Of a stretch of DNA of 64,000 nt, positions 11,467-23,037 are shown one piece after another. The position numbers and the translations under genes are program-made. The first letter of the stretch is position 1. Each line of letters starts with the position of its first letter. Source of the stretch: Coniferiporia sulphurascens. Its lineage: Eukaryota; Basidiomycota; Agaricomycetes; Hymenochaetales; Hymenochaetaceae. The notes under the pieces were generated by a model. The model was not told the DNA's origin and did no database searches. It saw nothing but the letters and a program-made list of their open reading frames with translations. The stretch lies in contig NBBA01000006.1 of NCBI GenBank assembly GCA_002794785.1, positions 124,001 to 188,000 of the forward strand. Reading direction: 5' to 3'.

Positions 11467-14400
11467 CTAAGACCAGGCAGTATCTTTTAAAATATCAACC
11501 CATGAAGGACCGCTGTATTGGACCAGTTTCCCCCAGTCGACGCGTGCTACGAGATGACCTCCGAAAGACTCGCCCTTCGGTATGCACATTATGTACTGAG
11601 CGAACAAGCCCCTATGGTACTCATACGGAACCCAAAGCAAGAGCCTGCCGGATGGATCTTTGACCCAGCCATCGCTACGAACTCTATTTTGGTGGTGCAT
11701 TAGATATGCCAAGGGACCATTGGAAGATAACACCGGCTCGGTGGGTGCATCTCCAAAAGCATGCCTAGTGTGTGCGTTCCAGATCCTGAGGGTGTCGTCA
11801 TCTGACCCAGACACAATGTGCCTACCATCAGGAGAGTAGGCAACAGAGTTGACCCAGCTTGAGTGCCCTGTGAGTGGATCTCCCACCAGATTCCCAGTGT
11901 GCACATCCCAGATCCTGAGGGTCCTGTCACTTGACCCAGACACAATGTGCTTGCCATCAGGGGAATAGGAAGCACAAGTGACCTGACTCCTTGCATTGGC
12001 TATCCATAGAGTGCTTCTCCAGTTTCTTTCCTTCCCTGAGCTGATAAGAGGCTGATTGTAAAATGATGGGTAGATGGATGTGGTCATGATGCTTTCTGTA
12101 GGCACCCAGGACAGTGCTGAAACATAGAGGTGTGGAGTGCTCATAGAAATTGCTGTGTGATAAGCAGAAACAAGCCTGAATAGTTCATTTGCAGCATTAG
12201 AGATCTGATTAGATGACTGAATGGGGATGTCATAAGAAGTTGGTTCCTGAACTCATTAGAAGAACATACCTTAAAGTGCTTGTAACAAAGTGCCAGTATA
12301 CCTATAGCTGAATTTGATTCCTTGATGAGGCTTAGGCATTCTATCCAATATAGGGCTCTTGGCTGACCCAGAAGCTGCTCAAAGTGATCTTTCATTGGAT
12401 GTTGATCAATATTTAGACCAGACTCAATATGATGGCTCATCCAATACAAACAGCTATACTGCAGTTGCTGAGATATGCATCTGGAAATCCTTTCTTGCAT
12501 ATCTCTCACATCATCATTTGGTATATACGATGATTCCAAGCCACAGATGTTGAATTTCAACTCAGAAAGCATTATCTCTAAACACCTGACAGACATAGTT
12601 GTGTTTAAAGAAACCGGTTCAGCCCAATATTCCTTTGAGCGCTCATGGTCACTGATAAAGTCAAGAAATGATGGGTGACAAGCACGAATGGCTTGACCTT
12701 TTGATGTGTCTCTGTATAGAACAGCCTGCAGGTTATCAATAACACCCTTGAGAACAGCCAAACTAAAGCCCTCCTCTTCTGTAGATAAAAAGTGAACAAG
12801 TGCGTCTTCAGAAAGAGGTCTGTTCTTGGCTGTACTTGCTACGAGACCAAGTACATTCTTGATAATTTGCGCATTTTCTTCTGATCCACTCTGCACATCT
12901 CGAATGACAGTCATGTATATTCGATCCAACCCAGCTTCTTGACTACCCGTTGACGTCGGTAACAGGATCCTAGCAATTGCCGCGCTTTTATTAAGTTGTT
13001 GTCCAAGGAAGTTAAAGACAGTGCTGGTCCAAATGAAAAGGCCAGAGGCTTTCTCAGTGAGTGCTTTAACGTGCTCATCCGTAAGAGTGACCTTAATCGT
13101 CTTTGCACGGAGCCTTATGTACTCTGACATATCCTCCTGCAGCTGACTATCGCCCACCTGAGCGCTGACATCGAAAGCTTGACAATCGATGATATCTCGT
13201 CCAAACACCTCATGAAACTCCGGATGAGGCCTACTAGTCACGAAAACTTTGAGCCAAGGCACGACGAGAGCAAGCTGCACGAGAAACTCAGCCAGAATAG
13301 ATCTAGAGTCCGCTGTATCCCCACACTCATCGAGAGCGTCAATCACAACGACCAAGGAGCCTGGTGGCTTGTCAACGAGCGACTCCAAAGGCTGCCTCAG
13401 TAGCAGATCGAATTGCCATCGGAGACCCTGAGTGAGCTTCGGCTCATCTTTCCCCCGCACAACCGAAAGTACGGCCGCCCTGTAGCCTTCATGCCACTTG
13501 GACAAATGGTATGCCAGAGTAGGGAAGACATTCTTTGGTTCACGACGTTCTGGGTTGTCTCTCTTGCAGAAGAAGCACCCAGAGACTCATCTCCTGCTCA
13601 AACATATAGGCGACAGAGTTCGCAATCGTGCTCTTTCCCGATCCCGCCACACCATGCAACCAAAATAATTTCGATTCAGATCGAACCCACTCCCCGACTT
13701 GCTTAAGTACAGCTGCCCTCGTCCCTTCCAGACACCGCTTGTCTATATCGTAATAGGCCTGACTCGCTGGGTGCAGTCCTCGAAGCGTAGCATCCCCGAC
13801 CTGTCCCTCTGAAAAACGGGTCAATAAACCGAAGATACGTCATAGTCCAGCAAAATACCTATTTCAATCACAGATTTCCAAGTCTCCACCTTGATGCACC
13901 AATCGTACTTTGCCTTCAGCTTCGCAAAATCATCCTTCGACGACTTGATCTTTTCTTGGACTGACGGCGAAAGCATCTCCTCTGCAGAAAGAAGTTTGTT
14001 AATAAAGCCTTCATGGATAGTGAGTATATTGTATTACCTAGAAAATTCTTGTTTGAATACTTGGCGACGGATCCTGAAATCTCACAGAACAGCTCGAGCA
14101 TCTCCTGGATGACTTTTCTGGCCACGTCGTTCTTCTTATCCCCGGGTGGAAAATCTTCCGTAAAGGGCAGAAAAGAAACCAATTCCTTCATGATATCAAC
14201 AGCTGCTTCGTGGCACTCCGTTGCGATTTGCAACCCTGCAGCTCACGTTAGGATATACAATCGAGAACTCATTATTCACTCACCTCATAGAAGGCGTTGA
14301 TAACTGAAACAGCAATGCCGACATACGGATTGACCTGCGACGGCTTGAGCGTCGAATTTTAGGAAAATGAGACCGTAAGTAGACTTTACCTGGGATGCAG

Positions 14401-15191
14401 CTTCGGCAAGTTTCATGCAGCCTGCGACAAAACCGTTGAATTTGCCGAGGGAGTCAAGAAGGGCTTTCTTTTTGCCAACCTGGCCTTGCGCTTCTTTGAT
14501 GAGGAGCCTAGTGAACTCATCGTTCTTCAGAATAATATAATCAGTGTAGTTCTTTGGTGGTATCCGTGCGTTCGATATGCTCACCGGTAACGCCCGAACG
14601 CATGTCAATTTCACTAGAGCCTTTCCGTTTCCACCTGAGACAAACGGGACCGTGGGTGCGTATTTGTTTAAACAATATAGAGCACGTACCCTGAACAGAA
14701 ACCTCGTCCTTTCCTGTGATGTCCTCGGAGGCGATCTTAAAGATGGCATATGTCTTTTTACGATTGAACCTATGCACTTCTTCGACCGATACTGTAAGGT
14801 CCGCAGATACCGGTGGATGACTAGAAGGATTTAATACTTGAAGCAGCCTTGATCGATGGGTTATAATAACACTCACAAATAATTCTCGAATTCCCAATGA
14901 ATAGTTTCGTCTTTACCGAACCGGGGAGACTTTATCGGCGAGTCCTTGCCAACTCGAACCTTGACGGAAAGCGGATATAGTGGACGACGGCCGTTAAAGG
15001 AGACACCGATTGCTTTTGGTCGCAATATATCTCAGTATTATCGTCGATATTGAGGAGGCCGCGCGTTACCTTTGATGTGTAGAAACCTGCGCGCAACGTG
15101 ATTTAGATATATATTTTGCAATATAATGTCGCGAGCCATCTACTCACTGTTGACCGAAATCTTGTAGACCGATGTCTGGTTGCTGAGACAT
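11467..15191 (-). pseudogene. NLR-like C2-NACHT-WD40 gene with one frameshift after the P-loop
   Basis: Ten exons fit: 15191-15148, 15086-15070 (17 nt), 15012-14877, 14820-14690, 14634-14390, 14334-14280, 14235-14038, 13981-13859, 13808-12270 and 12216-11467. Order of parts: an N-terminal C2-like domain (KAIGVSFNGRRPLYPLSVKV, TIHWEFENYF), a helical linker, NACHT with P-loop LHGVAGSGKST and Walker B VVVIDALDECG, a winged-helix/superhelical part, PHLYVSALSWVP, then only two WD40 repeats (both SGS.D.TLRIW) and the family C-terminal block LLLWVPYEYHRG. Exons sum to 3238 nt, one extra base. The break lies at about 13580-13584, where FEQEMSL should run into FFCKRDNPERRE. Family role: a STAND sensor linked to non-self recognition in fungi. 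One acceptor/donor pair (14280/14235) is my least certain. The protein would be about 1078 residues without the extra base. Confidence 0.8.
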
Positions 15192-16739
15192 GTTTAAATT
15201 GTACGATTGACTTGATTGCTTGTGGCTTGTGGCTTGTGTGTTAGACGACGGTGGTTGAGAGAGAGCTGCGTGTAGGAGTCGCTATCGATAGTTGGCTCGG
15301 ATGTGCCTGCCGTGTTAGGCCAGACCTGAAATTATGTAATCCTAACCGATGTCTAAGCGCCACTCGCGCTTCGGCCTACACCTGGAATCTAGCTCAACTG
15401 CACATCTTACCAAGACTAGCCGTCGTCCTCCTTTGCGGGAAGAGATGCGTTGCGCAGTATAGCAAAACTGTCTTTCGAACTCAGTAAGCCGCGCTTGATT
15501 CGTATCGACACTGGTGCTGAACGTTCTCGCATGCGTACGACAGTAGTACTATGCTTGCCCTCGTCGACAAGCCCTTCGATAAGTTCGAAAACTCGACTTC
15601 AGCCGAAAAGTGTGTCGCTCTTTACTCGTTCGTAACGAATGTGCCTTTATTCCTTCAAGTTATTGGCTCCGCTATGTATGAAAACATGAACGGTGAGTGT
15701 TTCTGGATTAATGACGAACGCGGCGGAACCTAACGTTCTACGCGTTTTTCTTTTAGGGTGGATCGAACATCTTACGAACAAATACCCTGTCGACGGGAAG
15801 CTTGCGGAGAGTACTGATTGGAGTACCGCGCATGTGCACGCTGTTATTGCCTGCTTTTTCGTCAAATTTTCGCCAATATCCCTGTCCTGGCCTCATCACC
15901 TGTATCCGTCACCGATTGTCCGTCGTACGTTTCATCGTCTACTGTACTACTGAGCATCGTAGGGCGGAAACGAGCCGCGCGGCACTGTACATATCTCAAG
16001 GATACGTCTACATATACATGGAGCTTCCTTCCCCTTGCTGTCGGCGTTCGGATTGCATGGCGCGCGAATGGGAGCTCTAAGCGGTCGCAGCTTAAGGAAT
16101 ATCCGAAACGCACATAGCTTAACTGAACAGTCGAAACTCAAGGGGCGGCAGGTCTGGAAAGCGGAGGCCGATCGTTTGCGCACAAGACGGGGATGTCGGG
16201 CTCCTTGCGTCTTGAGATGCGTACGAGAGTCACTTTGGCAGCCCCGTCGACGATTGCATGGAGAGGAACGTCTCGATTCTCGAGTGCCTTTACCATTCTG
16301 CAGCGGCGGCGTAGTGTGGACGTAAATGTGGGCGCAAATGTGAAATCAAGTCAAGCCGAGTCAGTATGAATGGACGAGACGTCGCTTTGCGTGTGCGAAG
16401 TAGTAGATGGGATGGATGCGGGGCGCGCACATACAGTATGGCGATGGGCGTTGTCTTTGCGACTTCCCCGACTTCTTCGTATTCCTGAGTGATCTTCCCC
16501 ATGCGCGCCCGAGAAGGAGAAGAAGGGAACAGTGAGGAGATGGGATTAGGTATTTGTATTTTTGTTTGTGAAGAACTGATTAAAGTTGCTGAACCCCCGC
16601 TGCTGTATACTGCATACTAAACTACAGCTACTAGGTTGCTTTTGCGTGTCCGGTGCACTATGGGAAACAGACTCGCCAAGTAGACAAACGACGTACTACG
16701 GGGAACGTGATTTGCTTGTTCCTGTCCTTCATCGCCGCG
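15192..16739. other. intergenic; a possible unrecognised two-exon frame on the plus strand at about 15551-15880
   Basis: A plus-strand frame from 15551 (MLALVDKPFDKFENS) reaches a GTGAGT donor near 15692 and resumes after a TTTTAG acceptor near 15757 with WIEHLTNKYPVDGKLAES. The splice pair is good and the peptide looks protein-like. I recognise no family, and no convincing start or end was found, so it may be a gene relic. The rest of the interval shows nothing I can name. Confidence 0.25.
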
Positions 16740-16930
16740 AGGAATGACCCGCCCGGGTAAACACGTACGAGAGAGGCCTGCGCCGAAGTAAAATGGAAAA
16801 ACGAACAAACGTTTTGCGTAACCATGTTCTCGGCTACACCGGATCTCCGACTCGGACTCAGAGACCCGAACCCAAATTTCGAGGGACCTTTCGAATTCGC
16901 TTCAAAATTGTCCGGCGTCAAAGTACATCA
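16740..16930 (-). promoter_or_regulatory. orphan copy of the F-box-family upstream module
   Basis: On the minus strand this matches the 5' flank of F-box genes in order: a CGAATTCGAAAGGTCCC-like block, GCCGAGAACATGGTTACGC (compare GCCGAGAACATGATTACAT before 63689), then GCGCAGGCCTCT (compare GCGTAGGCCTCT). The sequence below it (from about 16734) does not encode an F-box, so the module is detached from its gene. Confidence 0.45.
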
Positions 16931-17394
16931 TCATGTACAGTAGTAGTACCTCACGTTTATCGTGAAAGAAAGAATCCGCATACTCGTCGACCTGTCCGAC
17001 CTCGTCCATAAAGCGAATGAAACTGAAACTGAAAGTGGTAGTGGTAGTGGTAGTTGCGGGGCGTCGATTGGCTTATCAGCAAGTATTCAGGCTCCATCAC
17101 CAGACTCGGTGAACGGCGGGCGAGCCTGAGACTCGGACACTAGTAGTACTGGCACAATCAAACGAAATCGTCACGCTGCACCCCGACACCCTTTTGATAG
17201 CTCATTTTTGGCATCCACGTCCACATGAACAATATTCCAGCATATTGATTCAATTGCGTGGAAGCTTCAAGTTGGAATTGCGAATTTGTAAGTAAGGGTC
17301 CCTTTGTAATTATAGGGGTCATATAATAGTATTACATACTTTTCTTTACACGTCCCGACTCCGAACGAAGGCGAAGTACGTGCGTAAAAGGGTA

Positions 17395-18116
17395 CAGTCA
17401 ATCACCGGCTAATGGGACAATGCCGGTCACTGAAACACTTAGCTAGAACATGCTGTATCCACTCAAATTTCTTCATTGTTTTTGCATTTTGCAGCTGGAA
17501 ATACACCTCTGATTCAGAATAAAATATTTCAAACTTTTTGAGCCAGAATTCAGCAAGAAAACTAGAAATTACTCATAAAAACTTCAAAATTAAAACTTGT
17601 CAATAAAGAGTCATGGAAAATAGTACATATAATGCTGCATATAAGTGTTAAATTTCTGCTGTATATAAATCCAGTGAGTGTGGGCCTCATCTCGGACAAA
17701 CAATCATTGCAATTGATAAAGAAATGGTGGAGAAAGAAGAAAAACAAAAGTTACCACAACCTCCCGGTTACTAATGTAGATCTGTTTACCTCTTATGGAA
17801 GTTTCCCTTTGGTTGTCACGGTGCTACTCCTTCCTTTTTTAGCCTTTTCCTATAGCCGAAACAATTAATTATACTGTAATGAGTTTGACTTATCGTGGGA
17901 AAGGCCTGTGCCGAAGATTGGTGAAGGCCCAATTTTGCCAGATTTCTCCATTCTGCTATAGCTCAGTCAATTCTGCTCAGATTCCTCTCAAATTTTGTAT
18001 ATAGATAGCTACTTTCTCACTGAACGTGAATATATTTTTTAATTTCAGATGTTGAGTAATGTACTACGAAAAATAGCTTGACAAGCTCAGGTATCCCATT
18101 AGCCGGTGATTGACTG
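17395..18116. mobile_element. non-autonomous pogo/Tc1-mariner-like element (MITE), 722 bp
   Basis: It has perfect 23-bp terminal inverted repeats (17395-17417 and 18094-18116) that begin CAGTCAATCACCGGC. It is flanked on both sides by TA (17393-17394 and 18117-18118), the target duplication of this superfamily. The rebuilt empty site reads GGTACC. The interior is AT-rich and has no long frame or transposase motif, so it depends on a transposase in trans. It sits directly beside an F-box fragment. Superfamily assignment rests on the TA duplication and the CAGT start and is inference. Confidence 0.8.
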
Positions 18117-18120
18117 TACC

Positions 18121-18285
18121 AAGTACAATATCCGACCGGCTTGCACGGGCGCAGCGAGCGTCGTCAGCTGTAGTGTTCAAAGTTGTAACTAGAGACCATA
18201 TCTAGCAATTCGGGTATACTAGCGACCCGCTCCATTGCAGTAGCAGATATCCTTGGCTTTGCGTTCCGCTCGCTGGATGCCATGG
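18121..18285 (-). pseudogene. F-box domain scrap cut by the MITE
   Basis: Minus strand from ATG at 18282: MASSERNAKPRISATAMERV, then ASIPELLDMVSSYNFEHYS and a stop. A shifted frame continues with RCARASRSDI, the family RCARVSR.WSD site. Similarity ends at the MITE edge at 18120. Only the F-box start survives. Confidence 0.6.
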
Positions 18286-18632
18286 TTTGTAGACAGGTTC
18301 GGATGTCCCGTGGTGATTGTTAGAGTCCAAGTTCAAGCCGCGAAAGAAAAAGTCTACATAGATAATAGTTCGATACACGAGCGCTGAGCTTTGTTTGAAT
18401 TTAAACTTCAATAACAATAAATTAGCAACGAGTGTCGAGGAAAGATTCACAGCTGACGCCAGATGAGCCTCCGCACTTGTGTGTTTTGGGAAAAGGCAAA
18501 TGGAATCATGAGCGACTCCATTGCTACTCAGGGTTGTAGACACTCAGTGATGAACAACAGCGCATGCAAAAAGCTCGAAGTACTCAGTACAGTATGTTTG
18601 GCCAGTTCGCCATGTCTTCCGTGCGCAAATGC

Positions 18633-21157
18633 TTAGCGTTTCGTGTTCTCGATATAGTCCTCGATGCACTTGACGGCATCCTTCATGCTGGGTCGTTTCT
18701 TCGGGTCGGAGCTCATCAGATTCTTGCTCAAGCCCATCAGGAACTCTCGATGCGACGCTTTAGGGCATTTCACACACAAATCGGATACCACCTTCCCAGC
18801 AGCCCACACGTCTGCCCACATCGGATTGTACGGCTCAGCACCCCCGACCTCGGGTGCCGTCCATCCCTTGGTGCCGATGAACCTACCGTCAAGCTGACCC
18901 ACACGGAGAACTCCCAAATTAAAGTCGATGATGGAAACTCGGCCTGTCGTCTCGTCCACAACAATGTTTGAAGGCTTCAGGTCGTTATGCGCCACTTCCT
19001 TTTCGTGCAGGAACGCGACCCCTTCAAATAACTGCCGAGCAACCGCTAGCAGATTATCCGATAGGTTCTTGTATGAAGTCACTTTGGTGCCGCCATCCGG
19101 CAACACCACCAGCACGCCGTCATTCACAGCGTGGAACGCCATCCCACCCACTACAGGGTTGTAAGGAGAGTCAAATCTCGACAGAAAAGAAAGTATCCGG
19201 AATTCGCTGTCCTTATCTGGGCAGAGAAACTTGACGTAGTATAGCTCGGTGTCTCTGTACGCTACTGCCACGAAAGGGTGCTGCACATGCAATAGTTAGT
19301 AAGGGTTAACTCAATGAACGCGTTGCTTACATCAAACGAGATGTACGGATCTGGTCTAAAGCCTAACTCGACCATAACGTCTTTCACGGCAGACCTGGAA
19401 AAGGGCTCTTCTTTAACTGAATCAAGTGCGCTCGTACTTCTGCCTAGCGCTTTACTTGAGCGTTTCCGGCTTGTGGGTTCGGCGGGTCTACTTGAAAATG
19501 AGCTCAAGTCTTTGCCCGCCTCCGTCATCTCCTTTAACTTATCGAACTTGCTGGAATCAAGTTCTTTTTCAATACTGCGTACCTCCTCGCCATAGTTGTA
19601 CATTTCCCGAAGAAACTGCCTTCCCTCAGCACTTTTCTTAAGGTCATACTTATCGCATAAAATATCCACCTGGAGATAGGGTGAGAAGAGGTCTGATTGG
19701 ATGATAAAAATGCTTACGCCGCGATTATCTCTTTTCGGCTGATATACGAAATATCTTTCCGCGATATACTCATTCGTGATATATACAGCCATCACAACGA
19801 AGGTTCGTGCAGACGACGTCTTCAGCAAATACGTTCCGACACGCGCCAGGGCAATGGCCTGGCAAAGCATTCGCCACCTGTCTGACCCCCCCGGGTCTGA
19901 CACCACCTCTCCAACGATGAAGAGCATTTTGCTACGGGTAGCTGTGGAACTGAAATCACTCTTCGGTCGGTATTTCGTGATCTTTTTTTTCCCGTTTTCT
20001 TTCACAAACATGCAGAAAGGCCACTGTTTTCCTCTAGATGAACTTCAAGTTAGTAATAGCTGCGCACAACAACAAAAATCCCAACATTTCGCATTTGGCG
20101 ATTCCCTGCCTGGTAAAAGCCATGCCTGGCGGTAAGACATACACGCTTATCGTTATCACTGCAATCAGCTCAGGTCGACGCTCATTCCGTTCAGAGACAT
20201 CTGAGTGCAGCTCTTTCTCGAGGGTGGTTACCCGTGCGAAGTACTCAAATTCTAACTGGGATTCAATGGGCACTAAGGCGACCGAGCCCTCCTGCGGAAT
20301 GAAATACTCTTTGAATCCGTCCCCAATCTTCTTCTCATAGAATTCCATGTTCTTCTTCTCACTGTCGTCGTTGAGCTAGAGAACAATGCTGAACCGTCTT
20401 TTTCAAATGGCGAAGGGTAACTTACCATGTACTGCCTTGGTGCCGAAAGCCTCGCGATCATCCCCAACACATCGCTTGGCACGTCTGAATTTGGCACGTC
20501 TGGATCAGGGCTGCCGGTCCGCTGTTGGTTGGTTTGGTTTGCACTCCTGAAGGTGGGCTGTTGCTCTGTAGGCCCTGTAGACCCGGCGGTGGTCTGATCA
20601 TCCTTAGCATTTCTCAAGATGTCAGATGGCTCCCATGTCGACTTTCCATTCCACACAGTGAGGCAGTTGAATAGTGTCTCATTTACTCGCTTCAACTTCG
20701 TTTCGTCAGAATCTGGACTCTCAGCGTCAGGAAGAATTGCATAATAATAAGCAATTGCGTACCGTCGGAACGCTCAATCAGTAGGCACACGTAACCCCTG
20801 GGAACCTCGTTCGGAAAAAATTCCTCGATGGTATCATAATGATACACAATTTCTGTCTCACTCCTGAAGTATATCCGCTTTATTCTTAGCTTTGCGAGGT
20901 GAAGATAAAGGGGACTTGTTCAGGAGGACAGGAGGTTTGAGAAGGGAATATTGACATTGGTCAGGCATGAGCCCTTCAAGATATTCCTTTACTCGATGAC
21001 CTTTTCCCTTCACCAGGTCGAAGATCGATCCCACGTCCTTGTTTTTCGCGACTTCGATAAAGACAGGGAAGTCCCCAACTAGCACGAGGAAAGAGAGAGT
21101 ATCTGCGGGAGGCCGAGAAACGGGCAAGACAACGTGATGAGAAGACATACTGGCCAT
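18633..21157 (-). CDS. Crinkler-like protein kinase (CRN-type N-terminus, central nuclease-like region, C-terminal kinase)
   Basis: Exons: 21157 to 20763 (containing one unresolved intron, best guess about 115 nt near 20.99-20.88 kb), 20712-20426, 20375-20143, 20033-19718, 19669-19331 and 19280-18633; about 700 residues. The intron 20142-20034 has a TACTAAC branch site. The N-terminus (LSFLVLVGDFPVFIEVAKNK) resembles the Crinkler header. The middle (SDRWRMLCQAIALARVG, FVVMAVYITNEYIAERYFVY) matches the region linked in some fungal CRNs to a restriction-nuclease-like fold; that is inference. The kinase domain has HNDLKPSNIV in the catalytic loop, DFN instead of DFG, and GTKGWTAPEV in the activation segment. 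The Asn in DFN keeps the Asp for metal binding. The LINE poly(A) at 21276-21293 lies only about 120 bp upstream of the start. Confidence 0.75.
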
Positions 21158-21474
21158 GGAGGTGGGAGGTGTTCAAGTTCAACGTGGTCGTCCAAGTTAC
21201 TGGTTGTCATCATCATTTCCCACGGTTAGTCACGGGCCAAGCACCGCAGCGCTCGAGCACACACATGACACGCCCTTTTTTTTTTTTTTTTTTGATTCTC
21301 AATTTGTATTCCGCTATAGCAAATTAATTACAAGACGCGGTCGCCCAATTGACGTATCTAGGGCATTTGTGATGGCATGTGGAGTGGGGTAAGAAGGGGA
21401 TCCGGCACAGTGAGATGGGTCATGGGTCGGAATGTGGGAGGGCGGCTACCGAGGTGGGTGGCAGAGCGGGGTAT

Positions 21475-23037
21475 TCATGGGGGGTGGAAGCAGTCAGGGA
21501 GAACGAGGGGGGGAGGGGGTGGGGCGGGAGGTGGTCGCGAGAAAGCGGAGCACCGGCAAAGAAAGGCGAGGAGCCAGTTCAACCCGGATTTACTGCCGAG
21601 CGGGGGTGGCGGAGCAGTGGGGGTGTCCCCCATAAGAGGAGGTCCCATGGTGGGGGCGAGGAGAGGGCAGTGGCCAAGGAGGTGGGCCCGGGTTTGTACA
21701 GAGGCACCGCAAGGGCACGTGACGGGCATGTTGGGGATGAAACGGCGGTAGTAGTCGCCAAAGTGGCCGTGTCCGAGGATGGCTTGAATGAGGCACGATT
21801 GGGTGGAACGCGGGGCATTGTCCCGGAGAGCGGATGCGAGAGTAGTGGACGGTGGGTGGGGGATGTTACAATTTTCCTTTACCTTTCCTTACTGCGCTGA
21901 CTCACTTCCCCTTTGTCATCATCAGTCAGCGCAACTCCCCCATTTCTCTTCCTTACTCATCCTTATTCGCCTTGCGCCATAAGACGCCATGATGATGCCT
22001 TATTGCACCATTGTGACGTGCTTTGCTTACTGATCACCGTACTTGTATTACCAAGGCAGTCCTTGAGTTTCCATGACCGTCCATAGTCTGGTAAACACAC
22101 CTAACCAAGTCGCTACAGTAACAAACACATAGAGTAGCATATAAGCATGTAACTTCAGTAGCACAAGCCCTAAGCTTGTGCTCTTTGTTCATACAAGCCC
22201 ATTATCTGCTACCATCAGTCTACTGGGTGCCACTTGGCCAGTAATCGCTTCGTCGTAACCCGACTCATCCTCAGAAGCCCACCGTGTCCACATTGTTGAT
22301 CAGGAAGCCCCACCGACGATCATCTTCGACTCATGACATCTAGGAAGCCCCGTTGCCGTGCCATTAGTTCTGACAATCAGGAAGCCCTGACGTCGATCAC
22401 CGCGTAACCGTTGAGCTTAACAGGGGAGGGCAGTGAAGGAGAGGGAGTGAGAGCACACGCCGGCAGCCAGGTAAGTGGTGGCCCACATGTCCTGGGAGGT
22501 GCGAAGTCCTTCTTGGTGGATCGCAGAGTAGGTGGAGTAGAAAAGCAGGCGGCCGGAGGGAGGGAGGTTGGTGAGTTTGTTGACGAATTTGTTGCTGGGA
22601 ATGCCAAGGTGGCTGGGGCACCAGATGAGGTGAACATGATGGTCAGGTGACGCCGCGAGGAATGGGTCGAGGAAGGAGCGAAAGAGGATGGACGAGGATT
22701 GGGTGGGATGGGGGTGGAGGGAGAGGATAGATGTAAGGGTGGGGGAGCAGTCGGAAATAAAGTAGATGTGGCGGATGAGGGCGGACAACGGATGGAGACG
22801 AAACAGGGAGGCCCTGTGGAAGGCTTTGGCCAGCGCAAACATTTCGGCATCGAAGGAGGAGCCTGTAGGGGAGTAATAGAAGTGTCCGGTATCGACGTAG
22901 GCGTCACGATAGTGGATAGCAAAGGCGGAAATTGATATGGGAGAGTGGCGGAGGAGGCAGTGGGAGCCGTTGGTGTAGACCAGCAAATTGGTGGGGTCTG
23001 TGGCAAGGGAGGCGAGGCGGGCCGTGAGGGACTGAGC
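21475..23037 (-). pseudogene. LINE RNase H domain and C-terminal CCHC region, split by a solo LTR
   Basis: The upper part (23037-22428) encodes RNase H: LLVYTNGSHC, SSFDAEMFALAKA, IYFISDCS, LIWCPSHLGIPSNKFVNKL. The first catalytic Asp (usual YTDGS) reads Asn. After removing the LTR and one GGGGA copy the frame runs on without a break: SLSFTALPHPPSTTLASAL, then QSCLIQAILGHGHFGDYYRR and the zinc-binding CPCGASVQTRAHLLGHCP. This continuity fixes the solo LTR as a later insertion. The start of the protein (reverse transcriptase) is missing. Confidence 0.75.
21864..22422 (+). mobile_element. solo LTR of the Ty3 family, inserted in the LINE
   Basis: 559 bp, TGTTACAATT..GCTTAACA, flanked by GGGGA on both sides (21859-21863 and 22423-22427). 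Same length and layout as the LTRs of the element at 23038-30662: TATAAG, the AAGCTTGTGCT site, then periodic GGAAGCCC. It is the product of recombination between the LTRs of a former full copy. Confidence 0.9.

Noticed and set aside
12200..12280. Apparent frameshift between the NACHT and WD40 frames
   Set aside because: A 53-nt intron (12269-12217, GTATGT..TTCAG) joins the two frames exactly, so no frameshift is needed.
21379..21900. 173-codon Gly-rich plus-strand frame
   Set aside because: Shadow of the proline-rich LINE C-terminal region on the minus strand, and it runs into a solo LTR.
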